Assembly: GCA_012511425.1 (NCBI GenBank)
Contig: JAAZGC010000098.1
Coordinates: 1-16,077 of the forward strand
DNA length: 16,077 nt
Direction of reading: 5' to 3'
Source of the DNA: Clostridiales bacterium
GTDB lineage: Bacteria; Bacillota; Clostridia; Oscillospirales; CAG-272
Part shown: in pieces, positions 8,511 to 14,294 of the stretch
How the letters are laid out: the number at the start of each line of letters is the position of its first letter
Numbering within the stretch: the first letter of the stretch is position 1
The notes under the pieces: model-generated
Databases searched by the model: none
What the model was told of the DNA's origin: nothing
What the model saw: only the letters and a program-made list of their open reading frames with translations
Program-made: the position numbers and the translations under genes

Positions 8511-8547
8511 AAAAACCGGAAGTACCCTTGAAGTTCTTCCGGTTTTT
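8511..8547 (+). terminator. Intrinsic terminator after the ABC exporter
   Basis: Perfect 12-bp stem AAAAACCGGAAG (8511-8522) / CTTCCGGTTTTT (8536-8547), 13-nt loop. The A-run on one side and T-run on the other allow termination in both directions. It lies 6 nt past the stop codon. Confidence 0.9.
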
Positions 8548-8866
8548 ACATATAAAAATGCATAATCACCCTTAAAATGTTTTATATCAGGTGAAAATCA
8601 TATCAACCGCAGGTTGAAGGACTAAAAATATATTTAATTGAAAAATTATATATCAACTCTTGGTTGATATTCGTTAGAAAATGAATATCAGTTAAAAATA
8701 ACCAAATATTGCATATGAATATAACCGAATTATTATCATAATTATATCAACCGTCAGTTGATATAATTATGCCGCGAATAATATTATCGAATCAGATAAA
8801 TCCATATAATATAAGGAATAATAGCTGATTTTGCCCCCTGAAATCCGAGCTTCAACCGACAGTATA
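8548..8866. promoter_or_regulatory. AT-rich spacer with an array of TCAAC-N5-GTTGA palindromes
   Basis: No ORF is supported here. Three 15-bp dyads of the same form occur: 8603-8617 (TCAACCGCAGGTTGA), 8653-8667 (TCAACTCTTGGTTGA) and 8747-8761 (TCAACCGTCAGTTGA). The second extends to 8-bp arms (8650-8670) and the third to perfect 14-bp arms (8738-8751 / 8757-8770). A fourth degenerate copy, TCAACCGACAGTATA, is at 8852-8866 and ends exactly at the -35 of the next promoter. Fixed arm sequence with a variable 5-nt core points to a dimeric DNA-binding protein; its identity is unknown to me. Confidence 0.7.
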
Positions 8867-8895
8867 TTTACAAAAATTGCGGTATATGTTATAAT
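8867..8895 (+). promoter_or_regulatory. Near-consensus vegetative promoter with extended -10
   Basis: TTTACA (8867-8872), 17-nt spacer, TATAAT (8890-8895), with TGT immediately before the -10 box (extended -10). It faces the truncated XRE gene and predicts a transcript start near 8902. Confidence 0.85.
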
Positions 8896-8907
8896 TAAAT
8901 CATAAAA

Positions 8908-8921
8908 GAGCTCCGGAGCTC
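8908..8921. promoter_or_regulatory. 14-bp perfect palindrome just past the transcription start (candidate operator)
   Basis: GAGCTCCGGAGCTC is a perfect palindrome without spacer, about 6 nt downstream of the predicted start and 44 nt before the XRE gene. Such a position suits autorepression by the XRE protein or a relative, or a short leader hairpin. Role inferred. Confidence 0.55.
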
Positions 8922-8965
8922 AAAGAAAAATGGGGAATCATAAAAAAGTTAATAAGGGGAAGAAT

Positions 8966-9109
8966 ATGAACTCAAAACAAATTAACATAGCTGCGAATAT
9001 AAGAAATCTGAGAACCGGCCTCGGATTGTCGCAGGATAAACTCGCGCAGGAATTTAACGTCTCGGTTCAGGCGGTTTCAAAATGGGAAACCGGGGTCTCC
9101 CAAACTTAA
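8966..9109 (+). pseudogene. Truncated XRE-family helix-turn-helix regulator (47 aa)
   Basis: Starts ATG at 8966 after SD-like AAGGGGAAG and encodes 47 residues. Residues 5-42 are a clear Cro/C1-type HTH: NIAANIRNLRTGLGLSQDKLA followed by EFNVSVQAVSKWETG. In full-length clostridial relatives the WE-x-G motif is followed by a further helix (SxPDIxxLPxLADxF type) and usually a C-terminal domain; here the frame ends seven residues after the Trp at a TAA. A +1 shift keeps the frame open for a while (SPKLKDTTTKPTL...) but does not restore the expected family sequence. It has its own strong promoter and palindrome. Either it is a broken gene, cut where an inserted segment begins, or a minimal DNA-binding protein that is still made. 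Broken gene is the more likely reading. Confidence 0.7.
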
Positions 9110-9173
9110 AGATACCACCACAAAACCCACGCTTACATTACTTCCAAACAATACAATTTTGGAGGTAAACCTT

Positions 9174-9446
9174 ATGAAAAAGCTGATTTTCTGCGAATAT
9201 AACTTCGATAACTGCTGTGTGGAACTGAAATTTGCTGATGGCAGCATGATTGCGATTGATACTATCGCCGTCGAGAACGAGATTGCTGACAATATGTATC
9301 AGCGGTCAGAGCTGGACTATCTCATCTACAATGACCCGATTGGATATGCAGACCTCATCTTGAACGGCGATCCCGAAACATATTTAAGAACGGTAACAGA
9401 TTGTCGGGATGGGCGGGATATTTACGGATTTTTGCGTATATGGTAG
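9174..9446 (+). CDS. Small conserved protein, DUF6061-like
   Basis: 90-residue acidic protein with no membrane segment: MKKLIFCEYNFDNCCVELKF, then DGSMIAIDTIAVENEIADN, YQRSELDYLIYNDP and ADLILNGDPETYLRTV. From memory this matches a family of roughly 80-90-residue proteins common in gut Firmicutes and often carried near mobile elements (DUF6061); no function is known to me. The start at 9174 is chosen over the upstream TTG at 9159 because GGAGG at 9161-9165 stands 8 nt before it. The last 15 residues (DCRDGRDIYGFLRIW) do not look like the ending I recall and may be a frame-altered tail. It is separated from the broken XRE gene by 64 nt and from the next gene by 83 nt, with no clear terminator in either gap. 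Confidence 0.65.
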   Translation: MKKLIFCEYNFDNCCVELKFADGSMIAIDTIAVENEIADNMYQRSELDYLIYNDPIGYADLILNGDPETYLRTVTDCRDGRDIYGFLRIW

Positions 9447-9529
9447 AAATTTTCACAAATTTATGGCATAATTATTACGGAATTTTGTATCCATATAAAT
9501 GAATGTAACCGAATTTTGGAGAGCGAATT

Positions 9530-10057
9530 ATGGCTGAAATTATTAAGGTATTTAGAGAAAATATCCCCACAATGAGATTTATAGGAAAGAAGTATGACAA
9601 TTTTGGACATTGGGGTGAATGGTGGCAAAATGGTTGGTTCGATCTTCTTGAACAGACTATGGGTGGTATAGACAAAATTCTTGCCATTTGGGAAAACGGC
9701 GGAGGTTATATCGGTGTCGAAAGACGGACCGAAGGAGAACCTTTTGAATATTTCATAGGTATGCTCACTCCCGAAAACACGCCCGTTCCCGATGGATTTG
9801 TCAGTATTGATTTCAAAAATTTGAGTTTGGGTACTTGTTGGATCTATGGAAAAGAGAATGAAGTTCACGATACAAGTGCTTGCAAACAAAAACTTGTAGA
9901 GAACGGAATGCAAATATGGCAAGATGAGAATGGTGCAGTTTGGTCATTTGAGAATTGTTTGTGTCCTCGTTACACCACCCCCGATGACAATGGTAATGTA
10001 ATTCTTGATTACTGTTATTTTGTAACGTGCAAGCAATGTGGTGAGGACAGAAAATGA
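9530..10057 (+). CDS. Free-standing GyrI-like / AraC-type effector-binding protein
   Basis: 175-residue soluble protein resembling the GyrI-like small-molecule-binding domain found alone or attached to AraC or MerR regulators. Visible landmarks: IPTMRFIGKKY (12-22), WGEWWQNGWFDLLEQ (28-42), EGEPFEYFIGMLTPENTPVPDGF (68-90), LGTCWIYGKE (100-109), NGAVWSFENCLCPRYTTPDDNGNVILDYCYFV (134-165). No DNA-binding domain is present, so any regulation would be indirect, by ligand or partner. It ends with a CxxC pair (C167, C170). Five of its six Gln codons are CAA, against 2 of 14 in ftsZ, a sign of different origin. SD GGAGAG at 9518-9523, spacer 6 nt. Its stop overlaps the next start as ATGA, so the two are translationally coupled. 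Family call is good; ligand unknown. Confidence 0.75.
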   Translation: MAEIIKVFRENIPTMRFIGKKYDNFGHWGEWWQNGWFDLLEQTMGGIDKILAIWENGGGYIGVERRTEGEPFEYFIGMLTPENTPVPDGFVSIDFKNLSLGTCWIYGKENEVHDTSACKQKLVENGMQIWQDENGAVWSFENCLCPRYTTPDDNGNVILDYCYFVTCKQCGEDRK

Positions 10058-10524
10058 GTGCAAATAAACTGAATCTGGGTCAGTTCATCCACTGGGACTG
10101 GGGGCAGAATTACCCCTTCAATGCGTGCATGGCAAAGCTGATGGAATGCCTTGGCGGAGACATCAAATGCGAAAATGTAGGCGGTGCAGTCATAGCAGGC
10201 TGTGATGTCAGCTGCAATAATGTGGGAGGCCCCGTCAAATCAGACTATGATGTCCAATGCAATAACGTCGGCGGTTCGGTCAAATCAGGCGGTGATGTCA
10301 CCTGCAATAATATCGAAGGTTCACTCTGCGCAGGCGGCGATGTGGAATGCAATAATATCAGCGGTGATGTGAATTGCGGCGGCGATGTTGAATGTGAAAA
10401 TATAGACGGTTCCGCCGAAATCGGCGGCGGTCTGAATGTCGACACGATCAAAGCAAGCGTAACCGCCGGTGGAGAAATAAACGCCGAAACGATAAGCAAC
10501 TGCATATTGAATAGTCAACGGTGA
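10054..10524 (+). CDS. 15-residue-repeat protein with Cys and Asn ladders, predicted beta-solenoid
   Basis: 156-residue protein of unknown function. Residues 1-33 (with HWDWGQNYPFNACMAKL) form a distinct N-terminal cap; residues 34-153 are eight exact 15-residue units with no insertions, consensus G-G-D-V-x-C-N-N-V-G-G-x-V-x-x. Units 1-6 all have Cys at position 6 and Asn at position 8; units 7 and 8 have Val/Ala and Thr there, consistent with a closing end. Alternating V4, C6 and N8 suggest a beta-strand with inward side chains and an Asn ladder at the turn, as in beta-helix folds; bactofilins and DUF4097-type adhesins are distant analogues, not claimed homologues. No signal peptide or membrane helix. 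The start overlaps the GyrI-like stop by 4 bp. An imperfect terminator hairpin follows. Confidence 0.75.
   Translation: MSANKLNLGQFIHWDWGQNYPFNACMAKLMECLGGDIKCENVGGAVIAGCDVSCNNVGGPVKSDYDVQCNNVGGSVKSGGDVTCNNIEGSLCAGGDVECNNISGDVNCGGDVECENIDGSAEIGGGLNVDTIKASVTAGGEINAETISNCILNSQR
10153..10512 (+). repeat. Eight tandem 45-bp coding repeats
   Basis: Each 45-bp unit encodes one 15-residue rung. Units start at 10153, 10198, 10243, 10288, 10333, 10378, 10423 and 10468. Nucleotide similarity is highest among units 2-5 (repeated TGCAATAAT at the C-N-N position) and falls away in units 7-8, suggesting growth by internal duplication. Confidence 0.85.
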
Positions 10525-10551
10525 AAATCACAATTTCCTTATCATGAACTC

Positions 10552-10585
10552 AAAAGAGCCTTTTATTTTTTGAAAGTCTCTTTTT
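10552..10585 (+). terminator. Likely intrinsic terminator after the repeat-protein gene
   Basis: AAAAGAG (10552-10558) pairs with CTCTTTT (10578-10584); an inner CTTT/AAAG pairing continues after one mismatch, and five T end the structure (10581-10585). It lies 27 nt after the stop. The stem is A/U-rich, so strength is moderate. Confidence 0.6.
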
Positions 10586-10655
10586 GCATTCGATTTATCG
10601 GCAATTCATTTCATAACCTCATTATCGCAATTTACAAACAATAAATCTTTTAATA

Positions 10656-10684
10656 TTGCATATTATACCGGAATAGGTTATAAT
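10656..10684 (+). promoter_or_regulatory. Promoter of the solute-binding lipoprotein gene
   Basis: TTGCAT (10656-10661), 17-nt spacer, TATAAT (10679-10684), predicted start near 10691, about 57 nt before the coding start. Motif and spacing match a vegetative promoter. Confidence 0.7.
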
Positions 10685-10747
10685 ATTGTAACAGTTGTTT
10701 GAGCACTTTTCGGACCGATATGGAAAAAAGGAAGGATATATTTTATA

Positions 10748-12232
10748 ATGTCGAAAAAAATCACAGCTCTGCTGCTTGCGTTATTATTGCTTTTTCCGCT
10801 TGCAGCCTGCGGAAACTCCGGAACCGATTCCGGAAAAGTAAACGAAACAACCGCCTCTGCCCCGATGACCGAGGATATAACCGAATCCGAGACCACTCGA
10901 GATTTCCCGGAATATCAGCTTGACGGCGGGGGAAAGGACTTAAATATACTTTATTTCGACCCCGTCGCTTTCTGCGGCTGGTCGGATCAGATTGCCTGCG
11001 ATGTAAATACTGATGAAGAAACCGGAGACCTGCTCGGAGACGCGGTGTATCTTCGCAACCGTAAAGTCGAAGAACTCCTCAACATAACGATAAAAGCTCA
11101 GGATTATACCGACCGTGCGACATCGAATAAAAAAATCGGCGCTCAGGTCATGGCGGGAAGCGCCGATTATGATATCTGCATTCCGCAGTGGGGAGAGCTG
11201 AAATCGCTTATTCCCGCGGGATATCTGACTCCGCTTGACGGCTGTCTCGATTTTTCAAAGCCGTGGTATGACCAAAAATCGGAAGCCGCGTTCAAAATAA
11301 CCGGCAAGACCTGGGGTGCCATTTCAGACATGAACTATATGGTAAAACTGCTTTCGATTATCATAATGTTCAACAAGCAGATCGCAGCGGACTATAATAT
11401 GGGGAATTTTTATGCCGAGGTTATAGATAAAAAATGGACTTTTGACCGGGTAAAAGAACTCGGAATGCTTGTATCTGCCGACCTTGACGGCAACGATATA
11501 TACGATAAAAACGACAGCTACGGCTTCTCCGGTCAGGATGACGCGATGTATGAGCTTTATCAGTCAGCTGGTCTTATGTTCTGCAAACCGAATGCCGAAG
11601 GCATACCCGAATTTGTGATGAAATCCGAGCTTGCCGTGACTGTACTTCAGGATGTCGCAGCTTTTATGAATGACAAAGCGCAGTTTTTCAACCGTCAGAC
11701 GCATGGTCTAAACATAATTGAAACCGAAAATATGTTTATCCAGAATCAGGTGCTTTTCCTGATGCGTCCGATGCAGAGCCTGCTTGAGCTTCGGGCGATG
11801 GAAGCAGATTTCGGCGTTATACCCACTCCGCTGATGACCGAAGAACAGGAAAATTACTCGACTTCGATTGGCTATACCGTTTCGCCGGTATGCTGCATTC
11901 CTGCGGTAGTGTCCGATCTCGAGCTTTCGGCAGCGGCAATAGACCTGTTGTCGGCGGAATCCTATTATTCGCTGAACGAGATTTTTTATGAGGTACTTCT
12001 TAATACCAAAATACTCAGAGACGACGAATCCAAAATCTGTCTAGATATGATTTACGAGAATCGTCTCTATGACCCGGGCTGCGCCTACGATTTCGGCGGG
12101 ATATGCACAAATATTATGGCTCAGTCAAAACGCGGACCAGATACCATTACATCATTTTTAGATAAAAACGAAAGCAAGGTTCAAAAAGACATTGAAAAAT
12201 TCATCGAAGGAATGAAATCTTTAGAGGGCTGA
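10748..12232 (+). CDS. Extracellular solute-binding lipoprotein, ABC importer family 1 type (orphan)
   Basis: 494-residue predicted lipoprotein. It has a signal peptide with KK at 3-4, a Leu-rich core, and lipobox PLAAC giving Cys21 as the lipidated residue. A Thr/Ser/Glu/Asp-rich spacer follows (to about residue 55), then a mature domain resembling the carbohydrate-type binding proteins abundant in Clostridia. Supporting stretches are the LNILYFDP start, MAGSADYDICIPQWGELKSLIPAGYLTPLD, and the C-terminal YYEVLL...KILRDDESKICLDMIYENRLYD block. Residues 245-256 (DLDGNDIYDKND) resemble a calcium-binding loop often seen in this family. No permease or ATPase genes for import lie nearby, so it must work with a transporter elsewhere or serve as a sensor. 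SD-like AAGGAAGGA at 10728-10736. Ligand cannot be told. Confidence 0.82.
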   Translation: MSKKITALLLALLLLFPLAACGNSGTDSGKVNETTASAPMTEDITESETTRDFPEYQLDGGGKDLNILYFDPVAFCGWSDQIACDVNTDEETGDLLGDAVYLRNRKVEELLNITIKAQDYTDRATSNKKIGAQVMAGSADYDICIPQWGELKSLIPAGYLTPLDGCLDFSKPWYDQKSEAAFKITGKTWGAISDMNYMVKLLSIIIMFNKQIAADYNMGNFYAEVIDKKWTFDRVKELGMLVSADLDGNDIYDKNDSYGFSGQDDAMYELYQSAGLMFCKPNAEGIPEFVMKSELAVTVLQDVAAFMNDKAQFFNRQTHGLNIIETENMFIQNQVLFLMRPMQSLLELRAMEADFGVIPTPLMTEEQENYSTSIGYTVSPVCCIPAVVSDLELSAAAIDLLSAESYYSLNEIFYEVLLNTKILRDDESKICLDMIYENRLYDPGCAYDFGGICTNIMAQSKRGPDTITSFLDKNESKVQKDIEKFIEGMKSLEG

Positions 12233-12247
12233 AACGGCAAACAAAAA

Positions 12248-12274
12248 GCAGGGGACGGAATTTCTATCCCCTGC
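12248..12274. terminator. Shared terminator between the convergent lipoprotein and DUF1015 genes
   Basis: Perfect 8-bp stem GCAGGGGA (12248-12255) / TCCCCTGC (12267-12274), 11-nt loop. On the minus strand it is followed by TTTTTGTTT, a good tail for the DUF1015 gene; on the plus strand the tail (ATTCATTTT) is weaker. Confidence 0.85.
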
Positions 12275-12281
12275 ATTCATT

Positions 12282-13526
12282 TTAAAAATCCTCCGCAGGA
12301 TCGATTCTTCTCGCTTCAAGGTAATATCTTTTCGACTGTGCCTCTCCCATTGAAAAGGTCTTGCGCGGCAGGGCGCCGTCTTTTAAAACGGCGGGGAAGA
12401 GTTCATCCTTGCGCATTCCTTCAAAGATAAATCCGACTGATTCTTTTTCTCGAGAAAGATATCTTGCGACTTCGAGTCCGTGGATATAATCCACCATCGC
12501 ATCCGGATGTCTTTCAAGATACCTGTCGATAAAATCCTGAACCGCGCCGACCGCAAGTGCGCTGTCCGCGCCGATGCGAACCTCGCCTTCGCCGCTGGCG
12601 CATACATAGCTGACGCTGTGCGCTCGGCTTTTGGAAGTATCTTCGGCTGTAAGTTCCTCAATCACATTTGCCGGATCGACATTGAAAAGCACTCTGTATA
12701 TCGGTTCAAATTCGAGAGCGGTATCATGAATGTTTATTATCTCAACCAGCGCATAGCGATTTGCTTCGGTCGGATTGGCAAGATAACATTGACGCGCCGC
12801 GGCGAGTGAATGATTTCCGTCGCCTACTGCGAACAGCATCGGGTTCTCTGACTGATTCGCTTCCATAATTGCATAGAGCGCATCGATTACACCGGCGATC
12901 TCGTTGTCATTAAGTATGCGTCCCCGCACAGAACCGCCGCCCATCATCAGCTTGAAAGAGTATAGCTCCGAACCTGAATCGAAGCCGGTCTTGCATGTCA
13001 ACGGTCCTATCACTGTGTTTTCCGGATCGTCGAACAGCACCATTGCGTGAGGGATTTCGAGAGGAGCCCCGCGTCTGATTTTAACCCTCGGCGGAATCCT
13101 TTCGATTACCGTCCCTTCGGTAGCTCTTATAACGGCGTTTGAGCCGGGGGCGTAATCGTATTGCTCAAGGTCGATAGCGCCAATTATTCCCCGCCTGACA
13201 AGGCCGTCAGGCAGCGTTCGTTCGACATATATCATTGAGTTTTTATATTCATTGAAAATATCGCCGGACAGATATTCACGCATCCTTTCGTTTATTTCAG
13301 ATATCCGATCGGATACATCATCGTCGCTCAGATAAATTTCCGGTAGAGTGATTTTCAAAGCAGACGGCTCATTGCCGACATAAGCGGTAACATCCCGCCA
13401 GTATTGCGGCTCGGAAGTGAACTGATCGCAGGCTACAATCGACCATTTTTCAAATCCGGTTTTCGGTATCAGGATATCCGCAGGAACAAATGGAACTGTT
13501 TTTCTGTCATTGACGTATGTATTCAT
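12282..13526 (-). CDS. DUF1015 (COG4198) family protein
   Basis: 414-residue soluble protein of the widely conserved DUF1015 family, whose biochemical role is unsettled to my knowledge. Family-like stretches: the N-terminal PADILIPK...WSIVACDQFTSEPQYW (15-43), LPEIYL, RATEGTVIERIPPRVKIR (134-151), PHAMVLFDDPE, and the hallmark VGDGNHSLAAARQCY (234-248). In other clostridia I recall this gene beside serC/serA serine-biosynthesis genes; here it stands alone between an unrelated lipoprotein gene and a hypothetical gene. Start ATG at 13526 has AAGGT on the minus strand at 13535-13539, spacer 8 nt, and a good promoter further upstream. The terminator at 12248-12274 closes it. Family membership is secure; function is not. 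Confidence 0.87.
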   Translation of the reverse strand: MNTYVNDRKTVPFVPADILIPKTGFEKWSIVACDQFTSEPQYWRDVTAYVGNEPSALKITLPEIYLSDDDVSDRISEINERMREYLSGDIFNEYKNSMIYVERTLPDGLVRRGIIGAIDLEQYDYAPGSNAVIRATEGTVIERIPPRVKIRRGAPLEIPHAMVLFDDPENTVIGPLTCKTGFDSGSELYSFKLMMGGGSVRGRILNDNEIAGVIDALYAIMEANQSENPMLFAVGDGNHSLAAARQCYLANPTEANRYALVEIINIHDTALEFEPIYRVLFNVDPANVIEELTAEDTSKSRAHSVSYVCASGEGEVRIGADSALAVGAVQDFIDRYLERHPDAMVDYIHGLEVARYLSREKESVGFIFEGMRKDELFPAVLKDGALPRKTFSMGEAQSKRYYLEARRIDPAEDF

Positions 13527-13558
13527 ATCATATTACCTTGTTATTGTTTATTATATAT

Positions 13559-13587
13559 ATTATACCTCAAATAAAACAAAAAATCAA
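13559..13587 (-). promoter_or_regulatory. Promoter of the DUF1015 gene
   Basis: On the minus strand: TTGATT (complement of 13582-13587), 17-nt spacer, TATAAT (complement of 13559-13564). Predicted start is about 25 nt upstream of the ATG. Confidence 0.75.
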
Positions 13588-13659
13588 CGAATATTTATCT
13601 TAAAATCCGATAAAATCCGCTGATTCGGGTTATTTATGTTTTTTACACTATAAAACCGA

Positions 13660-13980
13660 TTATATAGCGCTCTTTGATATAAGATCAAGGTTTTCACCGA
13701 GCTGACCGTTCAGCAATAATGAAGATGTCTTGTTTATAAGTCCGATCCGGTAATTGCCGTTCTTCTGACGATCCACCCTTTCGATATTGTATCTTTCACC
13801 GTCGTAAAAAATCTGAATGTAGGTGGTTTTGTTGAACATTGATGAACTGGCGCGGAGCTTTTTAATAAGTTCGCTGTTAAGAACCAGTTCTTCAAGAGAG
13901 ATTACTTCAACCTCTATGTTGTTTTTCCGTCTTGTCATCTGGGACAGTGTCAGCAAATTGTGGGGAACTTTCGTTCTCAT
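13660..13980 (-). CDS. Hypothetical protein, 106 aa
   Basis: I do not recognise this protein. It is soluble, basic at the N-terminus (MRTKVPHNLLTLSQMTRRKN), followed by an apparent helix (VISLEELVLNSELIKKLRAS) and strand-like segments TTYIQIFYDGERYNIERVDRQKNGNYRIGLINK; no signal peptide, membrane helix or cysteine. The alpha then beta layout with a small basic N-terminus would fit a small regulator or nucleic-acid-binding protein, but this is a guess. The start at 13980 is supported by AAAGGCAG on the minus strand (complement of 13988-13995), spacer 7 nt. A perfect-consensus promoter lies about 200 nt upstream on the same strand. No clear terminator follows. Overlapping plus-strand ORFs have no SD and are considered shadows. 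Confidence 0.65.
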   Translation of the reverse strand: MRTKVPHNLLTLSQMTRRKNNIEVEVISLEELVLNSELIKKLRASSSMFNKTTYIQIFYDGERYNIERVDRQKNGNYRIGLINKTSSLLLNGQLGENLDLISKSAI

Positions 13981-14184
13981 GGATGTACTGCCTTTCTCAT
14001 CGGTTCAAAAAACAGGTCCGCAGAAAAAAGATGAAATACCAGATCGCAGATCCTGTATCGCGGCAATAAATGTATCGGAGTCTGAATAAAGGGCTTATCT
14101 GCATTAAGCAGTGCGAAACCGGTATCAAAACCGTTGCCTGTTGAATCTCCTTTCTTTTTTCATCACGGCATACACACTGTATGT
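13981..14184 (-). other. Long (~200-nt) leader of the 106-aa protein gene
   Basis: This stretch lies between the consensus promoter and the start codon on the minus strand. It holds a textbook SD, AAAGGAG (complement of 14147-14153), with no start codon at usable distance, and several small hairpins: CGGT/ACCG and CTGC-TTAAT-GCAG, plus an interrupted stem around 14035-14057 (GATC-GCA-GATC centre). A 12-codon ATG frame (14163-14125; MKKERRFNRQRF) overlaps the orphan SD but has no SD of its own. I do not recognise a known riboswitch class. Confidence 0.4.
14169..14183. promoter_or_regulatory. Palindrome over the transcription start of the 106-aa gene (candidate operator)
   Basis: CATAC-ACACT-GTATG, 5-bp arms with a 5-nt core, centred about 9 nt downstream of the -10 box of the minus-strand promoter, a classic repressor position. 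The arms are short, so chance is possible. Confidence 0.4.
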
Positions 14185-14213
14185 ATTATACTATATGATT
14201 ATCATTTTGTCAA
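14185..14213 (-). promoter_or_regulatory. Perfect consensus vegetative promoter
   Basis: On the minus strand: TTGACA (complement of 14208-14213), exactly 17 nt, TATAAT (complement of 14185-14190). All 12 positions match consensus. It points to the 106-aa gene with the start expected near 14178. Confidence 0.88.
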
Positions 14214-14294
14214 TACTTTTTGAGTATATTGTTGTGTGCCGCTCATCTCATTTATCTTTTTGGTTGTATATACGCATTCAGGGATATGGATAAA

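Noticed and set aside
8603..8761. Palindromes as a CRISPR array
   Set aside because: Repeats are only 15 bp, spacing is 50 and 94 bp, and there are no equal-length spacers or cas genes.
9159..9173. TTG start for the DUF6061-like protein
   Set aside because: The GGAGG SD lies inside this extension and is correctly placed for the ATG at 9174.
8717..9515. Similar GAAT(A/G)TAACCGAAT strings at 8717 and 9501 as element ends
   Set aside because: Short, AT-rich and same orientation; likely chance.
9461..9922. 153-aa minus-strand ORF opposite the GyrI-like gene
   Set aside because: The plus-strand frame matches a known domain with SD and coupling; the reverse frame matches nothing I recognise.
10153..10512. 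45-bp repeats as a CRISPR or noncoding array
   Set aside because: Units are contiguous, in frame, and encode a regular 15-residue protein repeat.
10245..10518. Minus-strand ORFs over the repeat gene
   Set aside because: Open only because of the repeat composition of the plus-strand gene; no SD and no sensible protein.
14125..14163. 12-aa basic leader peptide on the minus strand as a feature
   Set aside because: No SD before its ATG and no run of regulatory codons; kept only as part of the leader description.
13823..14293. Plus-strand ORFs of 88 and 60 aa
   Set aside because: They overlap a supported minus-strand gene and its promoter, have low-quality composition and no SD.
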